A stretch of DNA of 64,000 nt from Astropecten irregularis. Its lineage: Eukaryota; Echinodermata; Asteroidea; Paxillosida; Astropectinidae. The translations under genes were made by a program, and so were the position numbers. The stretch covers positions 5,521,983-5,585,982 of the forward strand of contig OZ020261.1 of assembly GCA_963971285.1 (NCBI GenBank), read 5' to 3'. The first letter of the stretch is position 1; the number at the start of each line of letters is the position of its first letter. Under the pieces are notes generated by a model, which saw nothing but the letters and a program-made list of their open reading frames with translations, was not told the DNA's origin and did no database searches. Below are positions 13,901 through 22,764 of this stretch, piece by piece.

Positions 13901-16900
13901 TGTACGCTAGATAACGAATGACCCCTTGCTTGACATTCAACTTCCGGTTGAGTAATGGGTGTTGTTAGTTGTGCAAGTCACGACGTACACGTACTTTACG
14001 GTTAGTAGACTTTGGACACTAAGCACAGACAGCAAACATGTCTGACAAAGGATCGGGAACGGCAAGGGCGTGCTGGCCAAACATAGATTCGATTTACGTT
14101 GCTCAGCCTACACACCAGATGAGGCAATGCGATAGCGTCCATTGGACATCTCTCGTGCACAGCAAGGCGTGCCATTGTTTCATGAACACACCTTAAGCCC
14201 ACCAATTGCTTGATATCATTCCGAGATATCTTCACAACTTAAAGGGCATGTATTGTACACCATTAACTGCGGTACCCATATTGGATTCGATTCACCCCGC
14301 TGACCCCAGCTAGCTCGGTGACCTAACGGTATGGCATCTGCACTAGTAAGCAGGAGGTCGTACGCGTCGGTGAAGGACAAGCCTAATTTGCATATTATCT
14401 ATCTCCCGACCAAGACATTTAATATGCATACAGTTGTGTATAATTTTTAACAAACCAAAACAATAAAGTTCCTACTCAGATTTACGTAAAAATCCCAGGG
14501 TATGAAAATGCTTCCGGTAGAAACGTGTAAATAAAATATTTCCACCTGAAATGGCGTATTTATCCAGAAAGAGTAAAACCAAGAACCGAAAACATTTTTG
14601 ATCTTGGCAAGATCAAAAATCCTTCTTTGAGTTTTATAAGAAATATTGAGTCGGGTTTCTATTTTCTCGGGAATCTCCGATTGAGCTCAAATGTCCACAG
14701 GCTTATTATTTCAAGTACATGTGAACAAAGTGTGAGTGCTGTTCTGTCACCTTTACCACAATTGTACACGTCATTTACATGTACTATCATACTTAAGTAA
14801 AGTTGACAGAACAGCTGCCGTCTGTTCACAAAGCCATCTCTACCCTTCGCAGGTACCCAAATAAACCTGGGTGAAGAGGAGCAACATGTGACAAAGCGTC
14901 TTGCCCAAGGACGCAAGCACCACTAGCCCATGGCTGGTTTTGAACCCACAATCTGTAGATTGACCACAAGACTTCGAGTTCAACACGTCAGACCACCCAT
15001 GTTTGTTTACATACCTTATGTTGACTTTCCTTTGTTCTCATGTACTGACCAAATGGACAACTTCAAATCACCGAAATTTGAACTGTACCAATTTTTTTCA
15101 TGATGAAATTTGGACCGAATATCCCTTGAATGATAAACTTCAATTTGCGACGAAATTTAAAAAGACACATTGAAAATGTCTCATTTAGGCATCAAAACAT
15201 TATGTGGACTCGCACACGTCCACATAACGTCTTGGGATCCTATGTGGACGTCCTTTGTTATGAAGTCCACAGTGTGTATGCTACGCAGAAACACTAGGCC
15301 ACGCACAGCAAACCGCAGCATCCATGTAAAATAAACAATAAATGGAGATAAACTTGAAAGGTGAATTTCAGGACCTAGTGTCCTCGACTCAGGGTCAAAG
15401 GCCTTGAAGCCTGCCCTCAACGACCAAATCACAAAACCTGGAGGCCATTTGCATTGTTAACATTATTGTTTTAACAAAGTCAACTGTCCTTAACACTAAC
15501 AGCAATTGTTTTTGTTCGTTAATACATTTCATTGAATGTTCGCATTATTTTCCATATACCGGAATCAGAGAACATACTCAGTGTACCTTCTCCAAAAAAG
15601 ATAACATTATTTCTTTCGCAAGTAATGAACTTCAGCAAACTGCTCATCAACCAGATTAATGAACTGAAATTTATGAAATACTTAGAGTTAGGAGGGCCAG
15701 ACGCCTTTCGAGATCTTTCTTAAAGTTTAAAGAGAGAGCCTTTCGAGAAAGATCCTGCTATGATTTTTTTTTAGGATTTTTTTGTCTGATTAGCAGTTTG
15801 TATCCGTGTATAAATTATTCACTTGTTTACTTCCACAGTAATGTAGGCTTATACTAACCGACCTGTAAGGTAAAAAACAACATTTTACGAGCCACCGAAG
15901 TGCTCTTGTATTTTAATTACTTTTGGCTTTTGTTTCAAATACTGATATTGGGTATGGAGGCATGTAGTCTATCAATAACAACAAAAACAACAAGAACAAC
16001 AAAGAACAACAAGAACAACAAGAACAACAAGAACAACAAGAACAAGAACAACAAGAACAACAACAACAACAACAACAACAAAAAGAACAAGAACAAGAAC
16101 AACAAGAACAACACGAACAAGAACAACAAGAACAACAAGAACAACAAGAACAAGAACAAGAACAAGAACAAGAACAAGAACAAGAACAACAACAAGAACA
16201 ACACCAAGAACAAGAACAACAAAGAACAACAAGAACAACAAGAACAACAAGAACAACAAGAACAACAAGAACAACAAGAACAACAAGAACAACAAGAACA
16301 ACAAGAACAACAAGAACAACAAGAACAACAAGAACAACAAGAACAACAAGAACAACAAGAACAACAAGAACAACAAGAACAACAACAAGAACAACAACAA
16401 GAACAACAACAAGAACAACAACAAGAACAACAAGAACAAGAACAACAACAAGAACAACACCAAGAACAACAACAACAACAAGAACAACAACAAGAACAAG
16501 AACAAGAACAACAACAACAACAGCAACGACTACAAGAACAAAAATGGTGCAGACTACAACTTGTATTGCATTCCCTTTCACGAACTGCCCATGCTTCCAT
16601 TGAAATTAAATCTTACTGTTCTGCAATATGAACAACGGGCAAAGTCTAGACCTCATGTCCCTTTAATAACCAATGAACTTTTATAAAACAAAAATTTTCC
16701 AATATTTCACATGATAATAAATATGTCGTCCATTTATCAAGAATTTACCAAATCCGTAAGTACATGTAATGACATGTACTGTCATTGCACGCACGCATTG
16801 GGTTATAAACAATAGGGATATGTAGTAAGATGTACTTATGGATATTGATAGTTACAGCACCGCCAGCATTATCATATAGAAATACTATACTATTGGAATA

Positions 16901-17044
16901 TTAATATTAATGTTAATATAGAAATTCAAGTTAGCTATTTTGTGTCTGCATATTAATGCCACGCCCTTCATAATGAAACTCACCTATCACAGTGGCCAGA
17001 ACGGTTACAGCCAGCACCGAGAAAATCAGGCAAAATCTCCCCAT
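600..17044 (-). CDS. Tandem Mesh-like paralogue, 5' seven exons only (runs off left edge)
   Basis: Seven exons join in frame into at least 351 residues: signal peptide (1-20), a spacer, a full NIDO domain (about 58-258) and an IPT/E-set domain (about 262-351). Intron phases (1,0,0,0,0,1,1) and exon order are identical to the downstream complete gene, including a 78-base third exon. This shows a tandem duplication. AMOP, VWD, sushi and membrane exons should lie to the left of base 1. Sequence identity between the paralogues is modest, so the duplication is not recent. The role is inferred from the family: a cell-surface adhesion or barrier protein. The first intron is 10.4 kb and contains the assembly gap. 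Confidence 0.87.
978..1760. repeat. Duplicated (CTG/CTA) trinucleotide-rich block
   Basis: Imperfect GCTACT and GCTGCT triplets fill two stretches, each ending in the same unique tail (TTCTACCGAAGC, then AATTAATCTTGATCTTC and TTTGCTGCAATGCTGCGTGA). The block is therefore a tandem duplication of about 350 bp. Long open frames here (poly-Leu, poly-Ala) are artefacts of the triplets. Confidence 0.9.
1860..2034 (-). CDS. Mesh-like paralogue exon 6: end of NIDO
   Basis: 58 codons plus one base, entering in phase 0 (acceptor CCCAG) and leaving in phase 1 (donor GTAAAA). It opens with IGFDSGDGRNSY and ends with GVFIYRVTDSE, matching IGFSTGDN and GVYVFRVDSD in the sister gene. Confidence 0.9.
2280..2515. 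mobile_element. GAGCCG-ended dispersed element (MITE-like), copy 1
   Basis: It holds a core shared with four other sites (GAAGCTGAAGCTCTGTTTTC, then TTCAAACCAGA, and AATGGATTCAC) and a GGAGCCGGAGC hexamer edge. The core is flanked by hexamer arrays of opposite orientation at the two ends. Confidence 0.7.
2606..2698 (-). CDS. Mesh-like paralogue exon 5: NIDO, NTFQCAVASD strand
   Basis: 31 codons, phase 0 at both ends; acceptor ATACCAG, donor GTATGT. ENTFQCAVASD and FVFFFYRDINW match the NSFQAILVYD and FVIFHYSEMQY strands of the sister gene. Confidence 0.9.
2932..3062. mobile_element. Palindromic MITE (GTGTCCCAAAT / CTGGCTGCGGCC family), copy 1
   Basis: The terminal inverted repeats TCGTGTCCCAAATGTCTGGC and GCCAGATATTTTGGACACG enclose about 90 bases. 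Related copies lie at 30766 and 41235. Confidence 0.7.
3137..3582. mobile_element. Element with about 36-bp terminal inverted repeats
   Basis: CATAGAGCTATATTAAAAT at the left is the inverse of ATTTTAATATAGCTCTATG at the right, and the match continues inward (CTAGAGTGCTAGCTC). No transposase is present inside; the open frames in it have no family signature. The right end lies 11 bases from the splice donor of paralogue exon 4. Confidence 0.82.
3595..3819 (-). CDS. Mesh-like paralogue exon 4: NIDO core
   Basis: 75 codons, phase 0 at both ends; acceptor TTCTAG, donor GTGAGT. It contains ILIAPFFADVD and GSIYYRLT, the NIDO core signature, then MLIVTWAGVGDHGD. An inverted-repeat element ends a few bases inside the following intron. 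Confidence 0.92.
3858..4012. mobile_element. tRNA-derived SINE pieces, head to head
   Basis: A minus-strand box-B-like piece (GGGATTCGAACCGGCGAA) is followed by its inverse (TTCGCCGGTTCGAATCCCGC) on the plus strand. The flanking AACCACAAGGGAAACTGA is the SINE tail seen at 20.0, 32.8 and 46.2 kb. Confidence 0.7.
4424..4501 (-). CDS. Mesh-like paralogue exon 3: NIDO, INENGLLSF strand
   Basis: The exon is 78 bases, phase 0 at both ends; acceptor TTTTCTAG, donor GTAAGA. INENGLLSF corresponds to VNEDGLLTF in the sister gene's 78-base exon. Confidence 0.9.
4855..5225. mobile_element. GAGCCG-ended element, copy 2, with expanded (GGCTCC)n
   Basis: The left edge is an expanded CCGGCT hexamer array of about 170 bp (4865-5036), partly GGCTCA. 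The usual core (GAAGTAGATGATCTGGTTTG, GAGCTTCAGCTTCAATGAAA) and a right GCCGGAGCC edge follow. The Ala-Pro and Arg-Leu open frames are repeat artefacts. Confidence 0.8.
5226..5400. repeat. Dispersed repeat shared with 32280-32440
   Basis: The ATGAAATGAAG and CTTCATCATGTGGCCCAAT motifs recur next to the GAGCCG element at 32.3 kb. The pair may be one longer element. Confidence 0.55.
5492..5657. mobile_element. MITE (TGGTGGCGCACTAT family), copy 1
   Basis: ATAGTGCACCACCAAGAGTT at the left is inverse to TTCTTGGTGGCGCACTAT at the right. The inner GTTGGCCAATCACGAT is inverse to TGATTGGCCAACGCGTTG. Confidence 0.85.
5715..5920. mobile_element. MITE (CCAATTTCAT.AGCTGCTTAAGC family), copy 1
   Basis: The inverted ends TAATTTCATGGCCCTAGCTG and AGCAGCTCCATGAAATTGGG carry the TTTGTGCTAAGC inner motif. 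It is related to copies at 18.0, 20.6 and 50.7 kb. Confidence 0.75.
5982..6122. mobile_element. MITE-A (GGGAGACTTTTGAGAACCGG), diverged copy
   Basis: Ends AATGGAAGATTTTGGAGAAC and AAAGTCTCCCATT, with a GCGCACGCGCAC-rich centre; the family is strongly self-complementary. Confidence 0.75.
6417..6568 (-). CDS. Mesh-like paralogue exon 2: spacer and start of NIDO
   Basis: Residues 21-71, entering in phase 1 (acceptor AAACTCCAG) and leaving in phase 0 (donor GTAAGT). It ends NTPFTFYGKKYRTIY, matching NTPFPFYNKLYTDIF in the sister gene. Confidence 0.88.
6724..7065 (+). mobile_element. tRNA-derived SINE 2, copy 1
   Basis: A box-B-like GGGTTCGAATCCAGCCATGG follows TCTTGTGGTCAATCTACAGA. The body ATTGCTCCTCTTCACCCTGG and the tail with GCGCTATATAAAAC are shared with other copies. 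Pol III-type SINE by structure. Confidence 0.75.
7161..7286. mobile_element. MITE-A copy
   Basis: A near-complete palindrome: TGGGAGACTTTTGAGAATCG at the left, ACATGAAGACCGATTCTCAA at the right, and CATGCGCGCGCACGCGCAC in the centre. Confidence 0.85.
7290..8370. other. Intron 1 of the paralogue: no gene recognised
   Basis: AT-rich intron. A box-B-like fragment (GGGTTCGAATCCCACC, minus strand, near 7450-7465) is a SINE or tRNA relic without an acceptor stem. Nothing else is recognised. Confidence 0.5.
8379..9025. mobile_element. MITE-B (TTAA-flanked, AGGTAGTATCATACTTTGGT), gap inside
   Basis: It starts TTAAAGGTAATATCATACTT and ends AAGTATGATACTACCTTTAA, with the internal motifs ATTCATGGGCAAAAATA and CATACGGTGCCCACTTTT typical of the family. 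The 200-N gap lies in it and the sequence is repeated on both sides. Confidence 0.85.
8531..8730. other. Assembly gap, 200 N
   Basis: An exact run of 200 N, a placeholder size. Both flanks carry nearly the same MITE-B sequence, so the true gap may be small, or the two sides may be duplicate copies of one locus. Confidence 0.99.
9030..10645. other. Intron 1 of the paralogue: repeat fragments only
   Basis: A dispersed repeat (9540-9760) with GGGAGACATCGAAATGTCTC is shared with 47160-47380 and, in part, 59100-59165. I see no exon. Confidence 0.5.
10650..11014. mobile_element. MITE-B copy
   Basis: Intact TTAA-flanked inverted ends, with the inner TGATCTTTTAAAAGATCAAA palindrome at the centre. 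Confidence 0.9.
11655..12165. repeat. 60-bp satellite block, about 8 units
   Basis: The unit contains GCATTTAGCCTTTGAGAAAG, ATCCTGCTAGGATCGAAACG and TCAGGCCCTCCTAACTCTGA. Similar single or few units occur at 4115, 15690, 17760, 26190 and 28690-29035 (inverted). Confidence 0.92.
12239..12382. mobile_element. MITE-A copy, nearly perfect palindrome
   Basis: AATGGGAGACTTTTGAGAAC at the left and GTTCTCAAAAGTCTCCCATT at the right, exact inverse; inner GGTCTTCAAGTCAACAGCGC. Confidence 0.93.
12385..14475. other. Intron 1 of the paralogue: no gene recognised
   Basis: Mostly AT-rich unique sequence. A weak inverted pair (GTGCACCCCAGTAAATA near 12987 and TATTTACTGGGGTG near 13254) could mark an old element. 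I see no exon. Confidence 0.45.
14480..14690. mobile_element. MITE-B2 (CCGATTGAGCT variant), partial copy
   Basis: It shares ACCTGAAATGGCGTATTTAT, the TTTTGATCTTG centre and TCCGATTGAGCTCAAATGTC with the elements at 22.45 and 54.3 kb. Confidence 0.65.
14690..15002 (-). mobile_element. tRNA-derived SINE 2, copy 2
   Basis: Minus-strand copy with CCACAATCTGTAGATTGACC and CCTGGGTGAAGAGGAGCAA, the inverse of the copy at 6.7 kb. Confidence 0.75.
15005..15965. other. Intron 1 of the paralogue: no gene recognised
   Basis: Unique AT-rich sequence. Part of a 60-bp satellite unit lies near 15690-15765. Confidence 0.45.
15968..16530. repeat. Microsatellite (AACAAG/AAC)n, about 560 bp
   Basis: Interrupted ACAACAAGA units; the centre (16215-16380) is a pure run of AGAACAACA. 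The Asn/Gln-rich or Leu/Val-rich open frames through it are artefacts. Confidence 0.97.
16984..17044 (-). CDS. Mesh-like paralogue exon 1: signal peptide
   Basis: It encodes MGRFCLIFSVLAVTVLATVI, a compact signal peptide, with donor GTGAGT in phase 1 after the base G. The phase equals that of exon 1 of the complete gene. The reading frame is also open upstream of this ATG without a splice signal, but the Met directly before the hydrophobic run is the natural start. Confidence 0.8.
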
Positions 17045-17995
17045 CGTTTCGATTTCTCCAGTCCCCACACCGATACCGCAGGAGGTAAAGACAAAAGAAC
17101 CAACAGATCGCCCTTCAAAAACCGCGTCACTTTTGCAATCACACCCGGCTAGAAAAGAGCGCGAAATGGCACACGTAAAGTCCCCAATGGCCAGGACGCG
17201 TCGACTTTGAACTCCACATTCAAGTGGGCGTGTGGACTCGACCAAACGAGGGATGATCATTTTCGAAAAAATTCCAATCCTCTTCGAAAACTTTAAAAGA
17301 AACAAACTGCCAAACGAAACAAACTTAACAAAATCCTCAAACATAATATTTCAATACTAAATATTGATATACAATTTCACAGCCTTCTTATGTTTGATAA
17401 TTTAAGATGACAAGCAGATATCACCCCCGTTAGTTTTAATGGTACAGGCCAGACAGGGTACAAAATTCACGTATGAATATCAGACGTCACGACTCAGGCA
17501 GACCACTCGTAAGCTTTGGAATTACCAAATATAATTCTTAACGAGCAAACAGATTTAAAGGGATTAAGTCTCAAGGTGTGTGTATATTAATACTTTCAGC
17601 AAGGCCCATGTCACAATTGGTAATCCCTTTAAATGAATGAATGAATCCTTTAATTGCGAAGAACAATATAGAAACAGTCCAGAATATTATGTACAGGCTG
17701 GATATACATGTATAGAAACTGGTGGTTTTTATCATTTGTTTTATAAAGTACAATTAAGAAATTTAGCCTTCGATAAGGATCTTGCTATGATCAAAACGCA
17801 TCAGGCCCTCCTAACACCAATCATTGGGTTTTTATCGAAGTATACATCTCTCATTGAGTAAACTGTTGAGATAGGTCTTTATTTGCAACGTGTATTATTT
17901 AAACACACGCAAGGTCACTGCAAACGAACTAACAAGACTGGTCGAGTTGGTTTACAAGGCAAACTTGATAACAAGTGTCATGCTTATGGTGAATT
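17045..17995. other. Upstream region of the paralogue gene
   Basis: It should contain the paralogue's promoter and 5' UTR (minus strand). No clear TATA or initiator was identified. One 60-bp satellite unit lies near 17755-17815. Confidence 0.4.
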
Positions 17996-17999
17996 CATG

Positions 18000-18240
18000 G
18001 GGCCAATTTCATAAAACTGTTAAGCACAAAAAGTTGCTTAGCACAAAAATGTCTCGCCCAATGAAACAAACCACCATTGAAAATTCCATTTGATATTCAT
18101 GGTAAGCGAACAACAGCCAAAGGACAATCACAAGTTATACACAACACGTGGAAATTTGGTTGTCAACCCGGTTTTTATTAAGGGAGAAATGTCATGCTTA
18201 GCAAATGTTTGTGCTTAACAGTTTTATGAAATTGGCCCCT
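18000..18240. mobile_element. MITE (GGGGCCAATTTCATAAAAC), complete copy
   Basis: GGGGCCAATTTCATAAAACT at the left is the inverse of AGTTTTATGAAATTGGCCCC at the right. The inner TTGCTTAGCACAAAA motif is shared with the family. Confidence 0.92.
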
Positions 18241-18344
18241 GGCCGTCCTTCATCGCCTAGACCAAGGATGTTACCATGATGTTTGCATTGATAAAAAGCC
18301 CAACACAATTGTCAAGTTTCGATAGGAACGCAACATCTGGATCA

Positions 18345-18600
18345 ATTTTACTCTTGTAGTCGTTATTGTTGTTGCTGTTGTTATTGATGCTGCTGATGTT
18401 GTTGTTTCTGTTATTGTTTTTTAATAGCCAAATTGCCAAGTTAGAAAAAAGTTTGAAAAAACACACAACTAGCTTATTGTGTTCGTCTGGATCAGTTATG
18501 TTTGTGTAGTCGTCGTAGTGTAGTCTTGTAGTTGATGCTGCTGCTGGTGATGTTGCTGTTTGTTGTTGTTGTTGTTGTTGTTGTATGTGTGTGCTGTTCT
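18345..18600. repeat. (TTG)n-type microsatellites
   Basis: Two interrupted GTTGTTGTT runs (about 18355-18420 and 18535-18585). Confidence 0.85.
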
Positions 18601-18604
18601 CCTT

Positions 18605-18832
18605 GTGTAGTAAACAGCCTCGGGTGCCTGTAAAGCGCACAATGGCTTATCAAACACACAGAGCCATCCCTGCCCTTACACGTAAACATACACCTGGGTG
18701 AAGAGGAGCAATATGTGGTAAAGCGTCTTGCCCAAGGACTCAAAGACTACTAGCCCATGGCTGGATTGGAACCCACAATCTGTTGATTGACCACAAGAAC
18801 TTGAATACGACACGCGAGACCACTCGGCGACG
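18605..18832 (-). mobile_element. tRNA-derived SINE 2, copy 3
   Basis: ACCTGGGTGAAGAGGAGCAA, then CCCATGGCTGGATTGGAACC and CACAATCTGTTGATTGACCA, minus-strand orientation. Confidence 0.75.
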
Positions 18833-18839
18833 TCACCTC

Positions 18840-20620
18840 ACATAAAGCAAAAATACTTAAGGAAACGAAAGAACTTTTATGAATGCCTGAATTTTCTGAT
18901 GATAAATAATCATGTGGAAATTCCCACCAATTTTGATCGTTGTTGTTTATTCAATTATGATTCATCAGTTTCATACATTATCATTCCTCATTTTGCTAAA
19001 GTGCTCTTAGTCATGTCACTGGAATTTCCCCATTGACTCAACGGAAGAACAACGCAATCGTGCATTTCATTCGGATTACAAATTAATTTCACAATTGAAA
19101 TATTACAGTAACACAACAAACAACGGACAGGCAGCGTGTAAGCAAAGCGTGGTTATCGTGTTCGTAGCGTGGGTCATCAATCATATTATTCTTTGTGTTA
19201 AAGTTAATAATTGATTATTTATTAATATTCCTTTAACAGCAGCCCACGCGTACGTGTGCAAAGGTCAGTTAAGAATTACACTGCGAAAACAATATTCAGA
19301 TGTCCTTCAAAACTCATTGGAAAGACTGCTGAGTTTTCAGTAATCATTTACAAATCTTAAGTTATTTAACATCATAGTTATTTACAGGGTAAAATTATAC
19401 ATTTGGATATACATAGACACAGCTCGGTTTAAGATTTGATAATTGCATAGATTTATGTTAATATTGCATAATTGATTTTTGTTATAATATTGCTTCATTA
19501 GGACAAATATACGGTAACTCATGTTACCTATTAAGCGAATTTGACCTATTCCTTGATCAATCATTCTTGAAAGACTCCAATTTAAAATTTTGTATTGGAA
19601 TCAGCAAGTATACCAATTATGGTTCTTAAAATACATGCAAATATGCAAAAAGAGGTAACTTATGTTACAAAATGTCACAAAACCGTGGAAATAGCCATTA
19701 TTGTTCACAATCATTTATACATTTCCTGTAATTATACATTTATTTATGATGAAAAAGATAAATAATACGTGCATAGTATAATATTGCGTGCTGAACAACT
19801 AAAAAAAACCTTAAATGATGGATTACATGTTACAAAATGTCATCATCAGTAAATAAGACAAAAGGGGATACTTTAGGAGTTTTCTATTGTATTATTCCTC
19901 CGAGTTGGAGGATTCGTCTGAACACGTCTGGAAATAAGAAAAAAAATGTAGCTCATGATATAATTTTTTAATCCCGCTCAAGTCAATTTTTCTTTGTTCA
20001 CTTTTCAAGACTTTCATGACAATGAAGTTAATCCAGTCAGCTTCCCTTGTGGTTATTTGATGATTTCGTATGATAAAAAACTGTAATAATATGATGTTAA
20101 TTGTTATGAAAGTATCATACTGCTAAGCTCTTTGTATCCCTTTTAATACGGCTTAGTTTTAAGAATTTTGTTCAATTTAAACAGGAAAATTAATATAGAT
20201 GATGAACATTGTTGTGATAACTACTCGACTACTCTGTGTAATGTTGAAGAATAATGAACTGAAAAATGTTGAAAACAAAAGTTCACAAACCTAAGTCTAT
20301 AATCCCTCATAAAACTCGTAAATAATACCTGATGTTTCTACTTTTATAACCATGATGAGAGTCAAGCATTTTGAGAAACTGTTACGATTAATTAATCAAA
20401 ATTAATTAGAAAAGAAAAAATACACCATGTACCTGGCAGTAAGCTTCTTTCTGGGTAAAAATACATTATCTCCTTAGTTATGAAGAGTTACCAATGATCT
20501 CGATTATACATATAATGTCTACAACGTGTACGATGATGTTGAAATTAGAAATGGGCCCTCACGGTTTGGTTTTGAAAATCTTAACAAAAACCCTTGCACC
20601 GTAAAATTATTGTAAGGTCA
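18840..20620. other. Intergenic, AT-rich; SINE tail only
   Basis: This region lies between the isoform B end and the paralogue promoter. A SINE 1 fragment (about 19970-20065: CCCGCTCAAGTCAATTTTTC, TCCCTTGTGGTTATTTGAT) is the only element recognised. Confidence 0.45.
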
Positions 20621-20624
20621 CCAG

Positions 20625-20862
20625 GGGCCAATTTCATAGAGCTGCTTAAGCACCAAAACTGCTTAAGCATGAAAAGCCTTCCTTGATCAAACAGGATTGC
20701 ATACCAATTTTTCATGTGATGTTTACTGCTTGTATTCGGCCATTGTTTGCAGAACATTGGCGTAACATTCACAATGAGTTTTGACTGGCATACTGATTTT
20801 ATTTATCAAAGTTCTTGGTGCTTAAGCAAATTTTGCTGCTAGGCAACTCTATGAAATTGGTA
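20625..20862. mobile_element. MITE (GGGGCCAATTTCATAGAGC) copy
   Basis: GGGGCCAATTTCATAGAGCT at the left and AACTCTATGAAATTGG at the right, with GCTTAAGCACC inner ends. Confidence 0.88.
20798..20803 (-). terminator. Candidate poly(A) signal for isoform B
   Basis: AATAAA on the minus strand about 195 bases past the isoform B stop. It lies inside an inverted-repeat element (20625-20862), so the element may have supplied the 3' end signal. Confidence 0.3.
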
Positions 20863-20996
20863 TTATCAGCCCGTCTGGCTATGTAATGCTAATTGAAAAA
20901 GGAATTGTAAATCCCACACGTTCTATGGCGACAAGGTTATGTCATCATTACGTCTGGGTACTAGACTTCTACACAGCTTTTACTTTGAGTGTTTGA

Positions 20997-21677
20997 TCAA
21001 ACTAATGATTCTTGTGCATCTACCAAATCACTGCTACTTCCAGAGGTGGATACATTCCCACTTCCAGCAGGCTTCATGGTACCTTGACTTGATTCCTTAT
21101 CTTCATTCTTGATGTCGCCAATTGCAGAGTCGTTAAGGTACTTCCTCGAAGGCTTGGAAGGCGGCGTTGGTTTCATGGCGCCCTCTTGCTGCTTGGCTAG
21201 CTCGTTGAGCTTCATGGCGCCCTCTTGCGGTTTGGCTGGCAGCTGAGGCTTCATCGCGCCCTCTCGCGGCTTAGCTGTCGGAGTGGGCTTAATGGCGACC
21301 TCTTGAGGCTTGTCTGGTAGGGTAGGCTTCTTGACGCCCTCTCGCGGCCTAGGTGTTGGGGTGGGCTTCCTGGCGCCGTCTTGTGGTGGTCTCGTCTCCG
21401 GACCGCTCACCAGCTCGTCCGTTTTGCCGACTCCCTCGGCCTCTGAGGGCGCACTGACATCCGGGCCTTGCCACACCCCGGCCTGGTTGTAGTCTCCCTC
21501 TCCATGCGTCAAGACATCCGGCATGGCAGCATCCCCGGTGGCTGCAGTAGACTCTCCATTCTGGCCCGGACCTCCTGTGGCCTTGACAGAGACTACGGTC
21601 GCTGGGGCTGGCCTTTCTACACCTAATTCTTCTGACATTGCAACGACATCGTAAGACTGTCCCGACCATGGCGTCCG
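20997..21677 (-). CDS. mesh: Alternative tail exon 20B: 226-aa Pro/Lys-rich cytoplasmic domain, stop
   Basis: The acceptor TATTCTTCAG enters in phase 0, and the exon is open for 226 codons to a TGA. Joined to exons 1-18 and 19B it gives a 1338-residue isoform. After SYDVVAMSEE, a possible Tyr-based motif, comes a low-complexity acidic and Gly/Pro region, then six 13-residue repeats (residues 1216-1293), a Ser-rich stretch (STSGSSSD) and a C-terminus ESLV that fits a class I PDZ ligand. Proline motifs such as PTPTPRP are potential SH3 ligands. No enzymatic domain is seen. It is much longer than tail A and presumably adds cytoskeletal or signalling contacts. Confidence 0.82.
   Translation of the reverse strand, partial: RTPWSGQSYDVVAMSEELGVERPAPATVVSVKATGGPGQNGESTAATGDAAMPDVLTHGEGDYNQAGVWQGPDVSAPSEAEGVGKTDELVSGPETRPPQDGARKPTPTPRPREGVKKPTLPDKPQEVAIKPTPTAKPREGAMKPQLPAKPQEGAMKLNELAKQQEGAMKPTPPSKPSRKYLNDSAIGDIKNEDKESSQGTMKPAGSGNVSTSGSSSDLVDAQESLV
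21135..21368 (-). repeat. Coding minisatellite, 6 x 39 bp, in tail exon 20B
   Basis: Six in-frame 39-base units encode 13-residue repeats: KPTPTPRPREGVK, KPTLPDKPQEVAI, KPTPTAKPREGAM, KPQLPAKPQEGAM, KLNELAKQQEGAM and KPTPPSKPSRKYL. The consensus is KPTPxxKPxEGAM. The frame is preserved throughout. Confidence 0.9.
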
Positions 21678-22132
21678 CTGAAGAATAGACAGAAATGGCG
21701 GGAAATTCAATCAATGGACAAAATTGAACAATGTCGTCATATTCTCTAATTTCCATGTTAATTTCTCTTTCCCTTGCCCAGCTCACCATCAAGTGCACCT
21801 TCAGTTCCACCTCATACGGGAAATATTGCGGTCATGGCGTTTGCTATAGCGACTCGCGTAAGATAGTGGATAGCATTTTGCTCTATTTCTAAAAACGCTT
21901 GTAACAGACAGGTATAGTATAAATATAGATGTACTGTCGTATCATGTGCGAAGAAAGAGGATCGAACAACCACGTGACCTTCTGGCAGCCTTGGTCACGT
22001 TCTGACGTCATTATCAATCTCTGCTGGTCAGAAAACCGAACATGGTCCCAAAGACATTGTGTTAAACATGACTCTCTCCGTAAATTTGCCCATTCCATTG
22101 CACAGCAATTAACGGAAGTACGGGATACTTAC

Positions 22133-22248
22133 AGGGTTAGGTTTTCTCTTGTAGCACATGATGCCACATACGATGACTCCAATGCACACCAGAACGGTTA
22201 CTACCAGTCCAATCCCGATCCCTATGGCTCGACCACGACTCCCATCGT
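22133..22248 (-). CDS. mesh: Alternative membrane exon 19B (isoform B)
   Basis: The acceptor CCACCAG enters in phase 1 and the donor GTAAGT leaves in phase 0. It encodes DGSRGR, then the helix AIGIGIGLVVTVLVCIGVIV, CGIMCY and KRKPNP. The phase-1 entry equals that of exon 19A, so exon 18 can splice to it (helix at about 1081-1106). No signal-peptide exon is visible between this exon and 25.5 kb, which argues against a separate gene. Its phase-0 exit suits the next exon and not exon 20A. A decayed third gene copy is the alternative. Confidence 0.82.
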
Positions 22249-22449
22249 CTGGTGGAAAAGGTGCAAAAAAGTGTTGTATGAGAGAACCACTGTATTCGAA
22301 TTTCAAAGATGGAGTCAGATATAGCTTATAGGTCAATTCCACAATGCCCTAAGATTGATGGTAACTCGAGATAAACCATACATATGTCTACGTTGGGCTG
22401 CAATACATATAATAAATCCTATGATCGATAGTGTGTTACGATGGTGTAT

Positions 22450-22760
22450 CAGTCCTTAAAGGTACAATACGTTGATTAGTAAAGGTCAAAGGACTGCACT
22501 CGTACTTTGTCTGATCAAACATGTACATGAAATAATAAACCTGTGACAATTTGAGTTCAATCGGACATCTGAGTTACGAGAAAATAACAAAACCCGACTA
22601 AATTTTTCTTATAAAACATGAAGAATGATTTTGATCTTACCCCGAGAACAAAACTGTTTTCGATCTTTGTTTTACTAATTTCTGGATAAATACAGCATTT
22701 CAGGTGGAAATATTTTAACGGTATGTTTCTACCAGCAGCATCTTCATACCTTGAGTGAAA
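22450..22760. mobile_element. MITE-B2 copy
   Basis: It shares CGGACATCTGAGTTACGAG, CAAAACTGTTTTCGATCTTT and GGTATGTTTCTACCAGCAGC with the copies at 14.5 and 54.1-54.6 kb. Confidence 0.7.
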
Positions 22761-22764
22761 GGGG

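Noticed and set aside
15900..16631. 222-243-codon Asn/Gln-, Val/Leu- and Cys/Ser-rich open frames
   Set aside because: Open frames in at least four readings across a microsatellite; not coding evidence.
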